This document shows, in pieces, positions 7,639 to 13,468 of a stretch of DNA of 13,468 nt. The notes below the pieces were generated by a model. It worked only from the letters and a program-made list of their open reading frames with translations. It searched no databases and was not told where the DNA came from. Position numbers and translations under genes: made by a program. Each line of letters begins with the position of its first letter. The first letter of the stretch is position 1. The stretch is from Gammaproteobacteria bacterium (GTDB lineage: Bacteria > Pseudomonadota > Gammaproteobacteria > Xanthomonadales > Xanthomonadaceae): assembly GCA_012510865.1 (NCBI GenBank), contig JAAZHF010000263.1:1-13468 (forward strand), in the 5' to 3' direction.

Positions 7639-9075
7639 ATGACCCAACGTATCGCCGTCCTCGGCGCCGGCCCCAGCGGCCTGGCCCAGCTGCGCGCCTT
7701 CGATGCCGCCCGCCGCGCGGGGGCCGATGTCCCCGAGATCGTCTGCTTCGAAAAGCAGTCCGACCTCGGCGGCATGTGGAACTACACCTGGCGCACCGGC
7801 CTGGACCAGCACGGCGAGCCGGTGCACGCCAGCATGTACCGCTACCTGTGGTCGAACGGCCCGAAGGAGTGCCTGGAGTTCGCCGACTACAGCTTCGAGG
7901 AGCACTTCGGCCGCCCCATCGCCTCGTATCCGCCGCGGCCGGTGCTGCGCGACTACATCATGGGCCGGATCGAACGTAGCGGCCTGCGCGACCAGATCCG
8001 CTTCAACACCGCCGTGCACTCGGTCGAGTACAGCGATGAGACCGGCAAGTTCACCGTCACCGTGCGCGAGCTCGAGGACGACCGCATGGTGAGCGAGGAG
8101 TTCGACTGGGTGGTGGTCGCCACCGGCCACTTCTCCACCCCCAACGCGCCCGCGTTCGAAGGGCTGTCGCAGTTCCCCGGCCGCGTGCTGCACGCGCACG
8201 ACTTCCGCGACGCCTGCGAGTTCGCCGGCAAGGACCTGCTGCTGGTCGGCAGCAGCTACTCGGCCGAGGACATCGGCACCCAGTGCTACAAGTACGGCGC
8301 GAAGTCGGTGACCTTCAGCTACCGCAGCGCGCCGATGGGCTATGACTGGCCGCGCGCCTTCGCCGAGCGGCCCCTGCTCACGCGCGTGGAAGGCAATACC
8401 GCGCACTTCATCGACGGCAGCTCGAAGGATGTCGACGCGATCATCCTGTGCACCGGCTACCAGCACCACTTCCCGTTCCTGCCGGATGACCTGACCCTGC
8501 GCACCAGCAACAGGCTGTACCCGGAGGGGCTGTACAAGGGCGTGTTCTGGATCGACAACCCGAAGCTGGTCTACCTCGGCATGCAGGACCAGTACTACAC
8601 GTTCAACATGTTCGACGCGCAGGCCTGGCTGGCGCGCGACGTGATCCTCGGCCGCACCGCGCTGCCCGACGCGGACGCGATGCGCGCCGACAGCGAGGCC
8701 TGGTTCGGGCGCGAGAACGCCTGCGCCGGCTCCGACGACGACATCGACTTCCAGGCCGCCTACGTGCGCGACCTGGTCGACCGCAGCGACTACCCGGAAT
8801 TCGCGATCGAGGAGGTCGCGGCGAGGTTCAAGCAGTGGCAGCGCGACAAGCGCGAGGACATCCTCGGCTACCGCAACCGGAGCTACCGCTCGACGATCAC
8901 CGGCACGCTCGCGCCACCCCACCACACGCGCTGGATGGAGGCGATGGACGATTCGCTGCAGGCGTTCCTGGACGAGCCCCGGGCGCTGGAAGAGCAGCCG
9001 CGCGTGCCGGCGCTACCGACGCCCGTGGCCGCGGCGGCTGAAGGCTTCGCGGAACCGGTCCGCCGTCGCGCCTGA
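7639..9075 (+). CDS. tmm: Trimethylamine monooxygenase-like flavin-containing monooxygenase
   Basis: This 478-aa FAD- and NADPH-dependent enzyme oxygenates a nitrogen (or sulphur) atom; bacterial Tmm converts trimethylamine to trimethylamine N-oxide. Seen in the sequence: FAD-binding GAGPSG at residues 9-14, the flavin monooxygenase fingerprint FxGxxxHxxxF at 179-189, the NADPH-site motif [11 protein letters not shown] at 203-213 with Tyr207, and the second dinucleotide-linked motif ILCTGY at 269-274. From memory, the numbering and long stretches such as [21 protein letters not shown] match marine roseobacter Tmm and Methylophaga FMO, including Cys78, Tyr207 and Trp400. Residue 319 is Tyr (DQYY) where I recall Trp. 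The tail after residue 445 is rich in Ala, Pro and Glu and looks like an added disordered end. The start at 7639 fits the family N-terminus and the AAGGAG site. Relatives also oxidise indole or other amines, so the true substrate is open. Confidence 0.87.
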   Translation: MTQRIAVLGAGPSGLAQLRAFDAARRAGADVPEIVCFEKQSDLGGMWNYTWRTGLDQHGEPVHASMYRYLWSNGPKECLEFADYSFEEHFGRPIASYPPRPVLRDYIMGRIERSGLRDQIRFNTAVHSVEYSDETGKFTVTVRELEDDRMVSEEFDWVVVATGHFSTPNAPAFEGLSQFPGRVLHAHDFRDACEFAGKDLLLVGSSYSAEDIGTQCYKYGAKSVTFSYRSAPMGYDWPRAFAERPLLTRVEGNTAHFIDGSSKDVDAIILCTGYQHHFPFLPDDLTLRTSNRLYPEGLYKGVFWIDNPKLVYLGMQDQYYTFNMFDAQAWLARDVILGRTALPDADAMRADSEAWFGRENACAGSDDDIDFQAAYVRDLVDRSDYPEFAIEEVAARFKQWQRDKREDILGYRNRSYRSTITGTLAPPHHTRWMEAMDDSLQAFLDEPRALEEQPRVPALPTPVAAAAEGFAEPVRRRA

Positions 9076-9085
9076 CTCATCCGGT

Positions 9086-9113
9086 CGCTTGCCGGCATCC
9101 CGGCCGGCAAGCG
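9086..9113. terminator. Bidirectional hairpin between convergent tmm and aldehyde dehydrogenase genes
   Basis: CGCTTGCCGG pairs perfectly over 10 bp with CCGGCAAGCG around the loop CATCCCGG. It fills most of the 45-base gap between the two converging stop codons, so it can serve both strands. No T run follows on either side. Confidence 0.75.
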
Positions 9114-9120
9114 GCGCGCC

Positions 9121-10599
9121 TCAGAAGGGATAGGGCCTCGGCCCGGTCTGCACCGTGATCCACTGGTCGGTGGTGAACTCGTGGAGGGCCCAGTCGCCAT
9201 TGAAGCGGCCGAGGCCGGAGTTCTTCTCGCCGCCGAAGGGCGCGTTGTAGTCGTCATTGACCGGCATGTCGTTCACATGGGTCATGCCGGCGCGGACGCG
9301 GCGGGCGAACGCGATGCCGCGCGCCACGTCGCCGGTGAACACGGCGCTGGACAGCCCGTACTCGCTGCCGTTCGCCAGCTCCAGCGCGTGCTCCGCGTCG
9401 CGCGCTGCCTGGATGCCCACCAGCGGTCCGAAGATCTCCTCGCGGGCGATCTCCATGTCGGCGGTGACGCCGCCGAACACGTGTGGCGGCATCACGTTGC
9501 CCCCGGGCTCGCCGCCCAGAAGCACAATCGCGCCTTCCTCCTTCGCCCTGGCCACCTTCGCGCGCAGGCCCTCGAGCTGGCGGGGATTGATCACCGGGCC
9601 GACCACCGTGCCTGGCTTCGCCGGATCGCCGACCGGCAAGGCCCGGACCCGCTCGACGAAGCGCCGGGTGAACGCCTCCAGCAGCGGCGCCTCGACGATG
9701 ATGCGGTTGATCGCCATGCAGATCTGGCCCTGGTGCAGGAACTTGCCGACCACCGCGGCCTCCACCGCAGCCTCCAGGTCGGCATCGGCCAGGACCACGA
9801 ACGGGCTGTTGCCCCCGAGCTCCAGCGCCACGCGCTTGAGGTGCTCGCCGCCGCTGGCGATGCGGCCGATGCCGCGGCCGACATCGGTGGACCCGGTGAA
9901 GGAAATGAAGGCCGGCACCGGGTGCTCGACGAAGGCGTCGCCGATCTCCGAGCCCGCGCCCACCACCACGCTGAGCAGGCCCGACGGCAGCCCGGCCTCT
10001 TCGAAGATGCGCGCCAGCAGCAGGCCGCCGGTCACCGGGGTGTCGCTTGCGGGTTTCAGCACCACCGCATTGCCCAGCGCCAGCGCCGGTGCGACCGAGC
10101 GGATGCTCAGGTGCAGCGGGAAATTCCACGGACTGATCACGCCGACCACGCCCAGCGGCTTGCGGTAGACCAGGCTCTGCTTGTTGGGCACGTCGCTGGG
10201 AAGCACGCGGCCGTGGCTGCGCGACGGCATGCCCGCTGCTTCCAGCGTGATCGCGCGCGCAGAACCCCATTCGATCGCGGCCTTGACCAGCGTGCTGCCG
10301 GACTCGCGCACCAGCCAGTCGATGATCTCGTCCTTGCGGGCATCGAAGATGGCCACCGCCCGGTGCATCACCGCGGCGCGCTCGCCCGGACCCGTGGCGG
10401 CCCAGTCGCGCTGCGCGTTCGCGGCGGCCTGGTAGGCCTCGTCCAGGTCGGCGTGGTCGGCCATCGCGATCTCCAGCAGCGTTTCGCCGCTGAAGGGGTT
10501 GGTGACCTCGAGCCGGCGGCCGGCGGCGCCTTCGCGCCGCGTGCCGGCGATCGGCAGCAGACCGAAGTCTTCATAGGGAGAGGGGGCCCTGGTGGTCAT
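9121..10599 (-). CDS. NAD(P)-dependent aldehyde dehydrogenase, benzaldehyde/vanillin dehydrogenase-like
   Basis: This 492-aa protein belongs to the aldehyde dehydrogenase superfamily and oxidises an aldehyde to the carboxylate in the cytoplasm. The catalytic set is complete: Asn159 in SPWNFPL, Lys182 in LKPAS, SFTGST at 233-238, general base Glu260 in LELGGNSP, nucleophile Cys294 in [15 protein letters not shown] at 387-392 and [11 protein letters not shown] near the C-terminus. The segment [20 protein letters not shown] recalls benzaldehyde and vanillin dehydrogenases such as Bacillus YfmT, which suggests an aromatic aldehyde; this is inference from resemblance. The ATG at 10599 has GAGGAG eight bases upstream. 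The gene starts 12 bases after the alcohol dehydrogenase stop, so the two are almost certainly one operon acting in sequence, alcohol to aldehyde to acid. Confidence 0.93.
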   Translation of the reverse strand: MTTRAPSPYEDFGLLPIAGTRREGAAGRRLEVTNPFSGETLLEIAMADHADLDEAYQAAANAQRDWAATGPGERAAVMHRAVAIFDARKDEIIDWLVRESGSTLVKAAIEWGSARAITLEAAGMPSRSHGRVLPSDVPNKQSLVYRKPLGVVGVISPWNFPLHLSIRSVAPALALGNAVVLKPASDTPVTGGLLLARIFEEAGLPSGLLSVVVGAGSEIGDAFVEHPVPAFISFTGSTDVGRGIGRIASGGEHLKRVALELGGNSPFVVLADADLEAAVEAAVVGKFLHQGQICMAINRIIVEAPLLEAFTRRFVERVRALPVGDPAKPGTVVGPVINPRQLEGLRAKVARAKEEGAIVLLGGEPGGNVMPPHVFGGVTADMEIAREEIFGPLVGIQAARDAEHALELANGSEYGLSSAVFTGDVARGIAFARRVRAGMTHVNDMPVNDDYNAPFGGEKNSGLGRFNGDWALHEFTTDQWITVQTGPRPYPF

Positions 10600-10607
10600 C
10601 CGCTCAT

Positions 10608-10613
10608 CTCCTC
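10608..10613 (-). promoter_or_regulatory. Ribosome binding site fused to the upstream stop codon
   Basis: On the minus strand the alcohol dehydrogenase stop and the aldehyde dehydrogenase Shine-Dalgarno share bases (TGAGGAG), with eight bases from GAGGAG to the ATG. A terminating ribosome therefore sits on the next start site, which points to translational coupling of the two enzymes. Confidence 0.8.
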
Positions 10614-11700
10614 ACGGCAGCCGCAGGATCGGCTTGACGGTCTTGCCGCTGGCCGAATCCTCGAACGCCCGGTCGATGTCGGCGAAGTCGTAGAACCCCA
10701 CCAGGCGGTCGAACGGGAATTTGCCGGCCTTGTAGAACTCCACCAGCTGCGGAATGAACACGCGCGGCACCGAGTCGCCCTCGATCACGCCGATCATGCC
10801 CTTGCCCTCGGCCATCAGGTCGTTGTGCACGTCGAGCTCCATCTTCGGCGTCACGCCCACGATGGCGACCGTGCCCAGCGGGCGCAGGGCGTTGAGCGAC
10901 TGCCGCACCACGGGGGGCACGCCGGTGGTCTCCACCGCGTACTCCGTGCCGCCGCCGGTCGCGGCCCGGATCTCCTCGACCACGTCGACCTGGCTGCCGT
11001 TGAACGCATGGGTCGCGCCGAGCTCGCCCGCGAGCTGCAGCCGGTTGTCGTGCACGTCCACGGCGATGATGCGCGGGCAGCCGGCGATCTTCGCCGCCAT
11101 GATCGCGCTCAGGCCCACGGCGCCGCAGCCATAGACCGCGATCGAGGTGCCGAACTCCGGCTTCAGCCGGTTGAGCACGGTGCCGGCGCCGGTCTGGATG
11201 CCGCAGCCCAGCGGGCCGAGCAGCGCCAGGTCCACGTCTTTGTCGACCTTGACCACGTTGCGCTCGTGGGCCACCGCGTGGGTGCCGAACGAGGATTGGC
11301 CGAAGAACGTGGAGAGATCGGCCTCGCCCTGGTGCAGGCGCGCGGTGCCGTCGTCCATGCGGCCGCCGAAGTTGAGCTCGTTGAAGGTGGCACAGACCGT
11401 CGGATGCCCGGTGAGGCAATTGGCGCAGCGACCGCAGTGGGCGAAGGACATCACCACGTGGTCGCCGGGCGCGATGGCGGTGACGTTGTCGCCGACCTTC
11501 TCGACGATGCCCGAGCCTTCGTGGCCGAGCACGATCGGGTACGGCGACACCGCGAGGTCGCGGCCGACCGCATCGGTGTGGCAGACGCCGGTCGCGACGA
11601 TCCGGACCAGGACCTCGTTCGGGCCCGGCCCGGACAGTCGCACGTCCTCGATCGAAAAAGGTTCGCCCTGGGCCCGGGTGACCGCCGCCTGGATCCGCAT
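10612..11700 (-). CDS. Zinc-dependent NAD alcohol dehydrogenase, aryl-alcohol (XylB-like) type
   Basis: This 362-aa medium-chain zinc alcohol dehydrogenase oxidises an alcohol to the aldehyde with NAD. Catalytic zinc ligands are Cys40 (GVCHTD), His60-Glu61 (GHEGSG) and Cys166 (LGCGIQTG). The structural zinc site is complete at Cys89, Cys92, Cys95 and Cys103 (CGRCANC...C). The Rossmann motif GCGAVG is at 191-196 and Asp215 at the end of the second strand favours NAD over NADP. The stretch FGQSSFGTHAVAHERNVVKV resembles benzyl-alcohol (aryl-alcohol) dehydrogenases, but class III-like members share part of it, so the substrate is not certain. The ATG at 11700 has GGAG six bases upstream. It is the first gene of the operon with the aldehyde dehydrogenase. 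No regulator gene lies beside it. Confidence 0.93.
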   Translation of the reverse strand: MRIQAAVTRAQGEPFSIEDVRLSGPGPNEVLVRIVATGVCHTDAVGRDLAVSPYPIVLGHEGSGIVEKVGDNVTAIAPGDHVVMSFAHCGRCANCLTGHPTVCATFNELNFGGRMDDGTARLHQGEADLSTFFGQSSFGTHAVAHERNVVKVDKDVDLALLGPLGCGIQTGAGTVLNRLKPEFGTSIAVYGCGAVGLSAIMAAKIAGCPRIIAVDVHDNRLQLAGELGATHAFNGSQVDVVEEIRAATGGGTEYAVETTGVPPVVRQSLNALRPLGTVAIVGVTPKMELDVHNDLMAEGKGMIGVIEGDSVPRVFIPQLVEFYKAGKFPFDRLVGFYDFADIDRAFEDSASGKTVKPILRLP

Positions 11701-11718
11701 GCCATGCTCCGCTCTGAA

Positions 11719-11730
11719 TGGGGATCCCCA
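11719..11730. repeat. 12-bp perfect palindrome upstream of the alcohol dehydrogenase gene
   Basis: TGGGGATCCCCA lies 19-30 bases before the ATG at 11700. It is directly next to GCATGC, and ATGC at 11704-11707 with GCAT at 11731-11734 forms a wider inverted pair around it. It could be an operator or an mRNA hairpin in the leader. Confidence 0.45.
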
Positions 11731-11747
11731 GCATGCGCCCCGCGGTC

Positions 11748-11771
11748 GTTAAACCCGTGTTCAAACCCGTG
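11748..11771. repeat. Tandem 12-bp direct repeat upstream of the alcohol dehydrogenase operon
   Basis: GTTAAACCCGTG is followed immediately by TTCAAACCCGTG, so the nine bases AAACCCGTG occur twice with a period of 12. The repeats lie 48-71 bases before the dehydrogenase ATG, where an activator or repressor could bind. They are more AT-rich than their surroundings. No clear sigma-70 promoter could be placed in the gap. Confidence 0.55.
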
Positions 11772-11781
11772 GGCGCGGAGG

Positions 11782-11799
11782 AAACGCTGGGTTCCAGCG
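11782..11799 (-). terminator. Terminator of the sbcB-DUF2461-DUF2939 operon
   Basis: Read on the minus strand, CGCTGG pairs with CCAGCG around AAC and is followed by TTTC. It begins two bases after the DUF2939 stop codon. The stem is short (6 bp) and the T run brief, but the position is right for an operon end. Confidence 0.55.
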
Positions 11800-11800
11800 C

Positions 11801-12358
11801 TCAGGGCGGCGGGAGGCGGATCTCCGACAGGCGCCATCGCGTGCCCGAGCGGGTGAGCACCAGCGAGAGTTCGCCACCGTCCTCCAGCGGCACCGCCACC
11901 GCGGCACGCGAGAAGGATTCGAAGCGCAGGCGCGGATCCGGGAGCGGCTCCGCCTGGGCGCTGGTGTCGCTGCGCGCCGGCGGCGGGATGCCGCCGGCGC
12001 GGTTCCAGACCTTGCGGCCTTCCATCATCGCGCCCAGGCCCGCCGGCGTGACCAGGGCGTCGACCAGTCCGCCGGCCAGGCCGGTGGCGACGGTGAGGCC
12101 GAAGGCGGCCAGCGGGCCGGTGTGCGCCTCGACGCCGGCCGCGCGCACGATCCGGTCCTGCAGCTGCGGTTTCAGGCTGGCGCGCAGGGCGGGAAAGTCG
12201 ACGTGTTGCGCGAGCGCCCGGGCGTCTTCGGTCTTCACCGCCTGGCGGATGCCTTCGATGGTGCGCCAGGGCCCCGATCCCACCCAGGCGAGCAGCCCGG
12301 CCAGCACCGCGGCGATGAGCCATGCAAGCCGGCGCAGGGTGCCTCGATCATTGGCCAT
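11801..12358 (-). CDS. DUF2939 membrane-anchored protein of unknown function
   Basis: The 185-aa protein has a short basic N-terminus, one hydrophobic segment at about residues 11-27 (LAWLIAAVLAGLLAWVG) and a soluble remainder, so it is probably anchored in the inner membrane facing the periplasm. The pattern of a conserved small N-terminal domain (IEGIRQAVKTEDARALAQHV, then DFPALRASLKPQL) resembles DUF2939 proteins; no function is known to me. A proline-rich linker near 124-142 leads to a small C-terminal beta-rich part (ELSLVLTRSGTRWRLSEIRL). The ATG at 12358 is chosen over an upstream in-frame ATG at 12415 because GGAG lies seven bases before it and the DUF2461 stop is one base away (TGACATG). 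It is the last gene of the set with sbcB. Confidence 0.78.
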   Translation of the reverse strand: MANDRGTLRRLAWLIAAVLAGLLAWVGSGPWRTIEGIRQAVKTEDARALAQHVDFPALRASLKPQLQDRIVRAAGVEAHTGPLAAFGLTVATGLAGGLVDALVTPAGLGAMMEGRKVWNRAGGIPPPARSDTSAQAEPLPDPRLRFESFSRAAVAVPLEDGGELSLVLTRSGTRWRLSEIRLPPP

Positions 12359-12359
12359 G

Positions 12360-13046
12360 TCAGAACTCCAGGTCCAGTGCCGCGCACAGATAATCCATGA
12401 AGGGCGCGAGGCCATGCAGGTCCTTCGCCAGCACCTGGCGCAGCCGTGGGCCGGTGACGGTGTCGTCGTCCAGCGGCCGCCAGGCGACGAAGCTGCGGTT
12501 ACGCAGGTCGTCGATGAAGGGGAAGTCGGCGGGGAAGCCGCGCGGCGGGCGCACCAGCCTGTCCTCGTCGTCCATCGCGTAGCGGCGGCGGAAGGCGGGG
12601 GCGTGGGCGGCTGCCTTCCACCCGGCGGGGTTGTCGAGGATGAACTGCCTCAGCTGGCGCAGCGTGGGCGATTCGGGTCGCCACAGGCCGGCGGCGACGA
12701 AGCAGTTGCCGGGTTCGATGTGCAGGTAGAACAGCGGCGAGGCCAGCTCCTTGCGCCGGGCATGGAACAGGCGCGCGCCCTGCCAGGTCTTGTAGGGCCG
12801 CTTGTCGCTGGCGAAGCGGGTATCGCGCTGGATGCGGTAGAGCGAACCGCCCACGCTGCGGGGGTCGGCGCGGAAGTGCGCGCTGACCTCGGCCAGGTCG
12901 GGCTGCATGTCGGCGATGAGGCGCTGCAGCGGGTCGCGGACATGCGCCTCGTACTCCGCCTTGTGGGCATGGAACCACGCGCGCTCGTTGTGCCGCGCGA
13001 GCGCGCGCAGGAAGCGGAAGGTCCGGTCGCTGAAGTAGGTGCTCAT
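12360..13046 (-). CDS. DUF2461 family protein (TIGR02453-like), function unknown
   Basis: The 228-aa cytoplasmic protein shows the conserved blocks of the DUF2461 family: NERAWFHAHKAEYE at residues 20-33, YRIQRDTRFASDKRPYKTW at 70-88 and FYLHIEPGNCFVAAGLWRP at 106-124. The clusters of conserved charged and aromatic residues look like a binding or catalytic site, but no reaction is established to my knowledge. The ATG at 13046 overlaps the sbcB stop (ATGA), and MSTYFSDRTFRFLRAL is a normal family start. A longer open frame upstream to 13262 runs over sbcB in another frame and is discarded. Coupling to exonuclease I suggests coordinated synthesis, not a proven functional link. Confidence 0.88.
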   Translation of the reverse strand: MSTYFSDRTFRFLRALARHNERAWFHAHKAEYEAHVRDPLQRLIADMQPDLAEVSAHFRADPRSVGGSLYRIQRDTRFASDKRPYKTWQGARLFHARRKELASPLFYLHIEPGNCFVAAGLWRPESPTLRQLRQFILDNPAGWKAAAHAPAFRRRYAMDDEDRLVRPPRGFPADFPFIDDLRNRSFVAWRPLDDDTVTGPRLRQVLAKDLHGLAPFMDYLCAALDLEF

Positions 13047-13468
13047 CGGCCTGCGAGGAGCATGTCGGGCGGCGTGGCGTCGCGGCCGGCGTCGGGGTCC
13101 GTGTCCGTCCGGGCCAGGTCGGAGGCCAGGTCGCGGCCCCAGGCCTCGAGCCGGTCCAGCAATGCCAGGCGCTCGCCGTCGGCCGCATGCTCGCCGCGCA
13201 GGCGGGCGATCTCCATGAAGTAGCCGTCGAACGTGCATTCCGACAGGCCGGCGTCGTCGCACAGGCGCCGGCGGCGGTAGTCGTCCCAGCGCGCCGCTTC
13301 GGCGGCGTCCAGGGTGGCCGGCCAGTTGCGCGCGCGGTAGCGGAACAGCAGCTCGGGCAGGCGCGGGTCCTGGAAGCCGAAGTCGCGCGTACCCAGCTGT
13401 GCCGGCGGCGTGGCGCGCACCATGGCCAGGCGCGCCTTGTCGCCGTCGCCGATGAAGCCGTCGTAGAG
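13043..13468 (-). CDS. sbcB: Exodeoxyribonuclease I, C-terminal part (5' end outside window)
   Basis: This is the end of exonuclease I, a 3'-to-5' single-strand DNA exonuclease acting in recombination and mismatch repair together with SSB. The frame is open to the right edge, giving 141 residues of a protein usually near 475. The visible part begins LYDGFIGDGDKARLAM and contains the C-terminal-domain signature DPRLPELLFRYRARNWPATL, corresponding to ELLFRYRARNFPGTL in E. coli ExoI, followed by the helical ending. The catalytic DEDD domain lies outside the window. The last 15-20 residues are rich in Asp, Thr and Pro and extend past the usual helix end. Its stop overlaps the DUF2461 start by four bases. 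Confidence 0.94.
   Translation of the reverse strand, partial: LYDGFIGDGDKARLAMVRATPPAQLGTRDFGFQDPRLPELLFRYRARNWPATLDAAEAARWDDYRRRRLCDDAGLSECTFDGYFMEIARLRGEHAADGERLALLDRLEAWGRDLASDLARTDTDPDAGRDATPPDMLLAGR

Noticed and set aside
5377..8925. Open frame of about 1180 codons on the minus strand opposite nadK, the 5'-nucleotidase gene and most of tmm
   Set aside because: It runs across four plus-strand genes and their spacers, has low-complexity composition and no family features. It is an artefact of scarce stop codons in GC-rich DNA.
9181..11856. Open frame of about 890 codons on the plus strand opposite the two dehydrogenase genes
   Set aside because: It is antisense to two enzymes with complete catalytic residues and crosses their intergenic region. 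The translation shows His, Arg, Asp, Ala and Val repeats only.
12359..12415. Longer N-terminus for the DUF2939 protein
   Set aside because: The extra 19 residues overlap the DUF2461 coding end, lack membrane-protein character, and a GGAG site is correctly placed for the ATG at 12358.

Overview
The window is about 13.5 kb of very GC-rich (roughly 70% by eye) bacterial chromosome with dense, ordinary-looking coding sequence. Gene content and style suggest a gammaproteobacterium of the Xanthomonadaceae/Lysobacteraceae (Lysobacter, Luteimonas or a relative): a 180-kDa-class NAD-glutamate dehydrogenase, an E. coli-like exonuclease I, and start codons placed directly behind -10-like boxes. The genus is inferred, not shown. 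No tRNA, rRNA, CRISPR array, transposase, integrase or phage gene was found.

Left part, plus strand (1-7290): the 3' end of an acyl-CoA dehydrogenase gene, a GC-rich terminator hairpin, then gdhB (NAD-glutamate dehydrogenase, 1628 aa), a second strong hairpin, nadK (NAD kinase) and a gene for a cytosolic 5'-nucleotidase of the cN-I type. The last two appear to be leaderless: each ATG lies exactly six bases after a -10-like hexamer. Three neighbours therefore act on NAD(H), NADP or nucleoside monophosphates.

Middle (7291-9120): an extended -10 promoter is followed by a leader of about 300 nt without a convincing gene but rich in small, perfectly paired hairpins. It leads into a flavin monooxygenase gene closely resembling bacterial trimethylamine monooxygenase (tmm). 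A perfect 10-bp inverted repeat lies just upstream, inside the end of the 5'-nucleotidase gene. The leader is the most interesting unexplained element in the window. A strong hairpin separates tmm from the convergent genes to its right.

Right part, minus strand (9121-13468): a two-gene operon, zinc alcohol dehydrogenase then aldehyde dehydrogenase, oxidising an alcohol (probably aromatic) to the acid. Its upstream region carries a 12-bp tandem direct repeat and a 12-bp palindrome. Further upstream is a tightly coupled set: the 3' end of sbcB (exonuclease I), a DUF2461 protein whose ATG overlaps the sbcB stop, and a membrane-anchored DUF2939 protein one base further on.

The core is housekeeping metabolism. 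The accessory flavour comes from tmm with its structured leader and from the alcohol/aldehyde dehydrogenase pair. Long open frames antisense to gdhB, nadK-tmm and the dehydrogenases are products of the high GC content and were not annotated.
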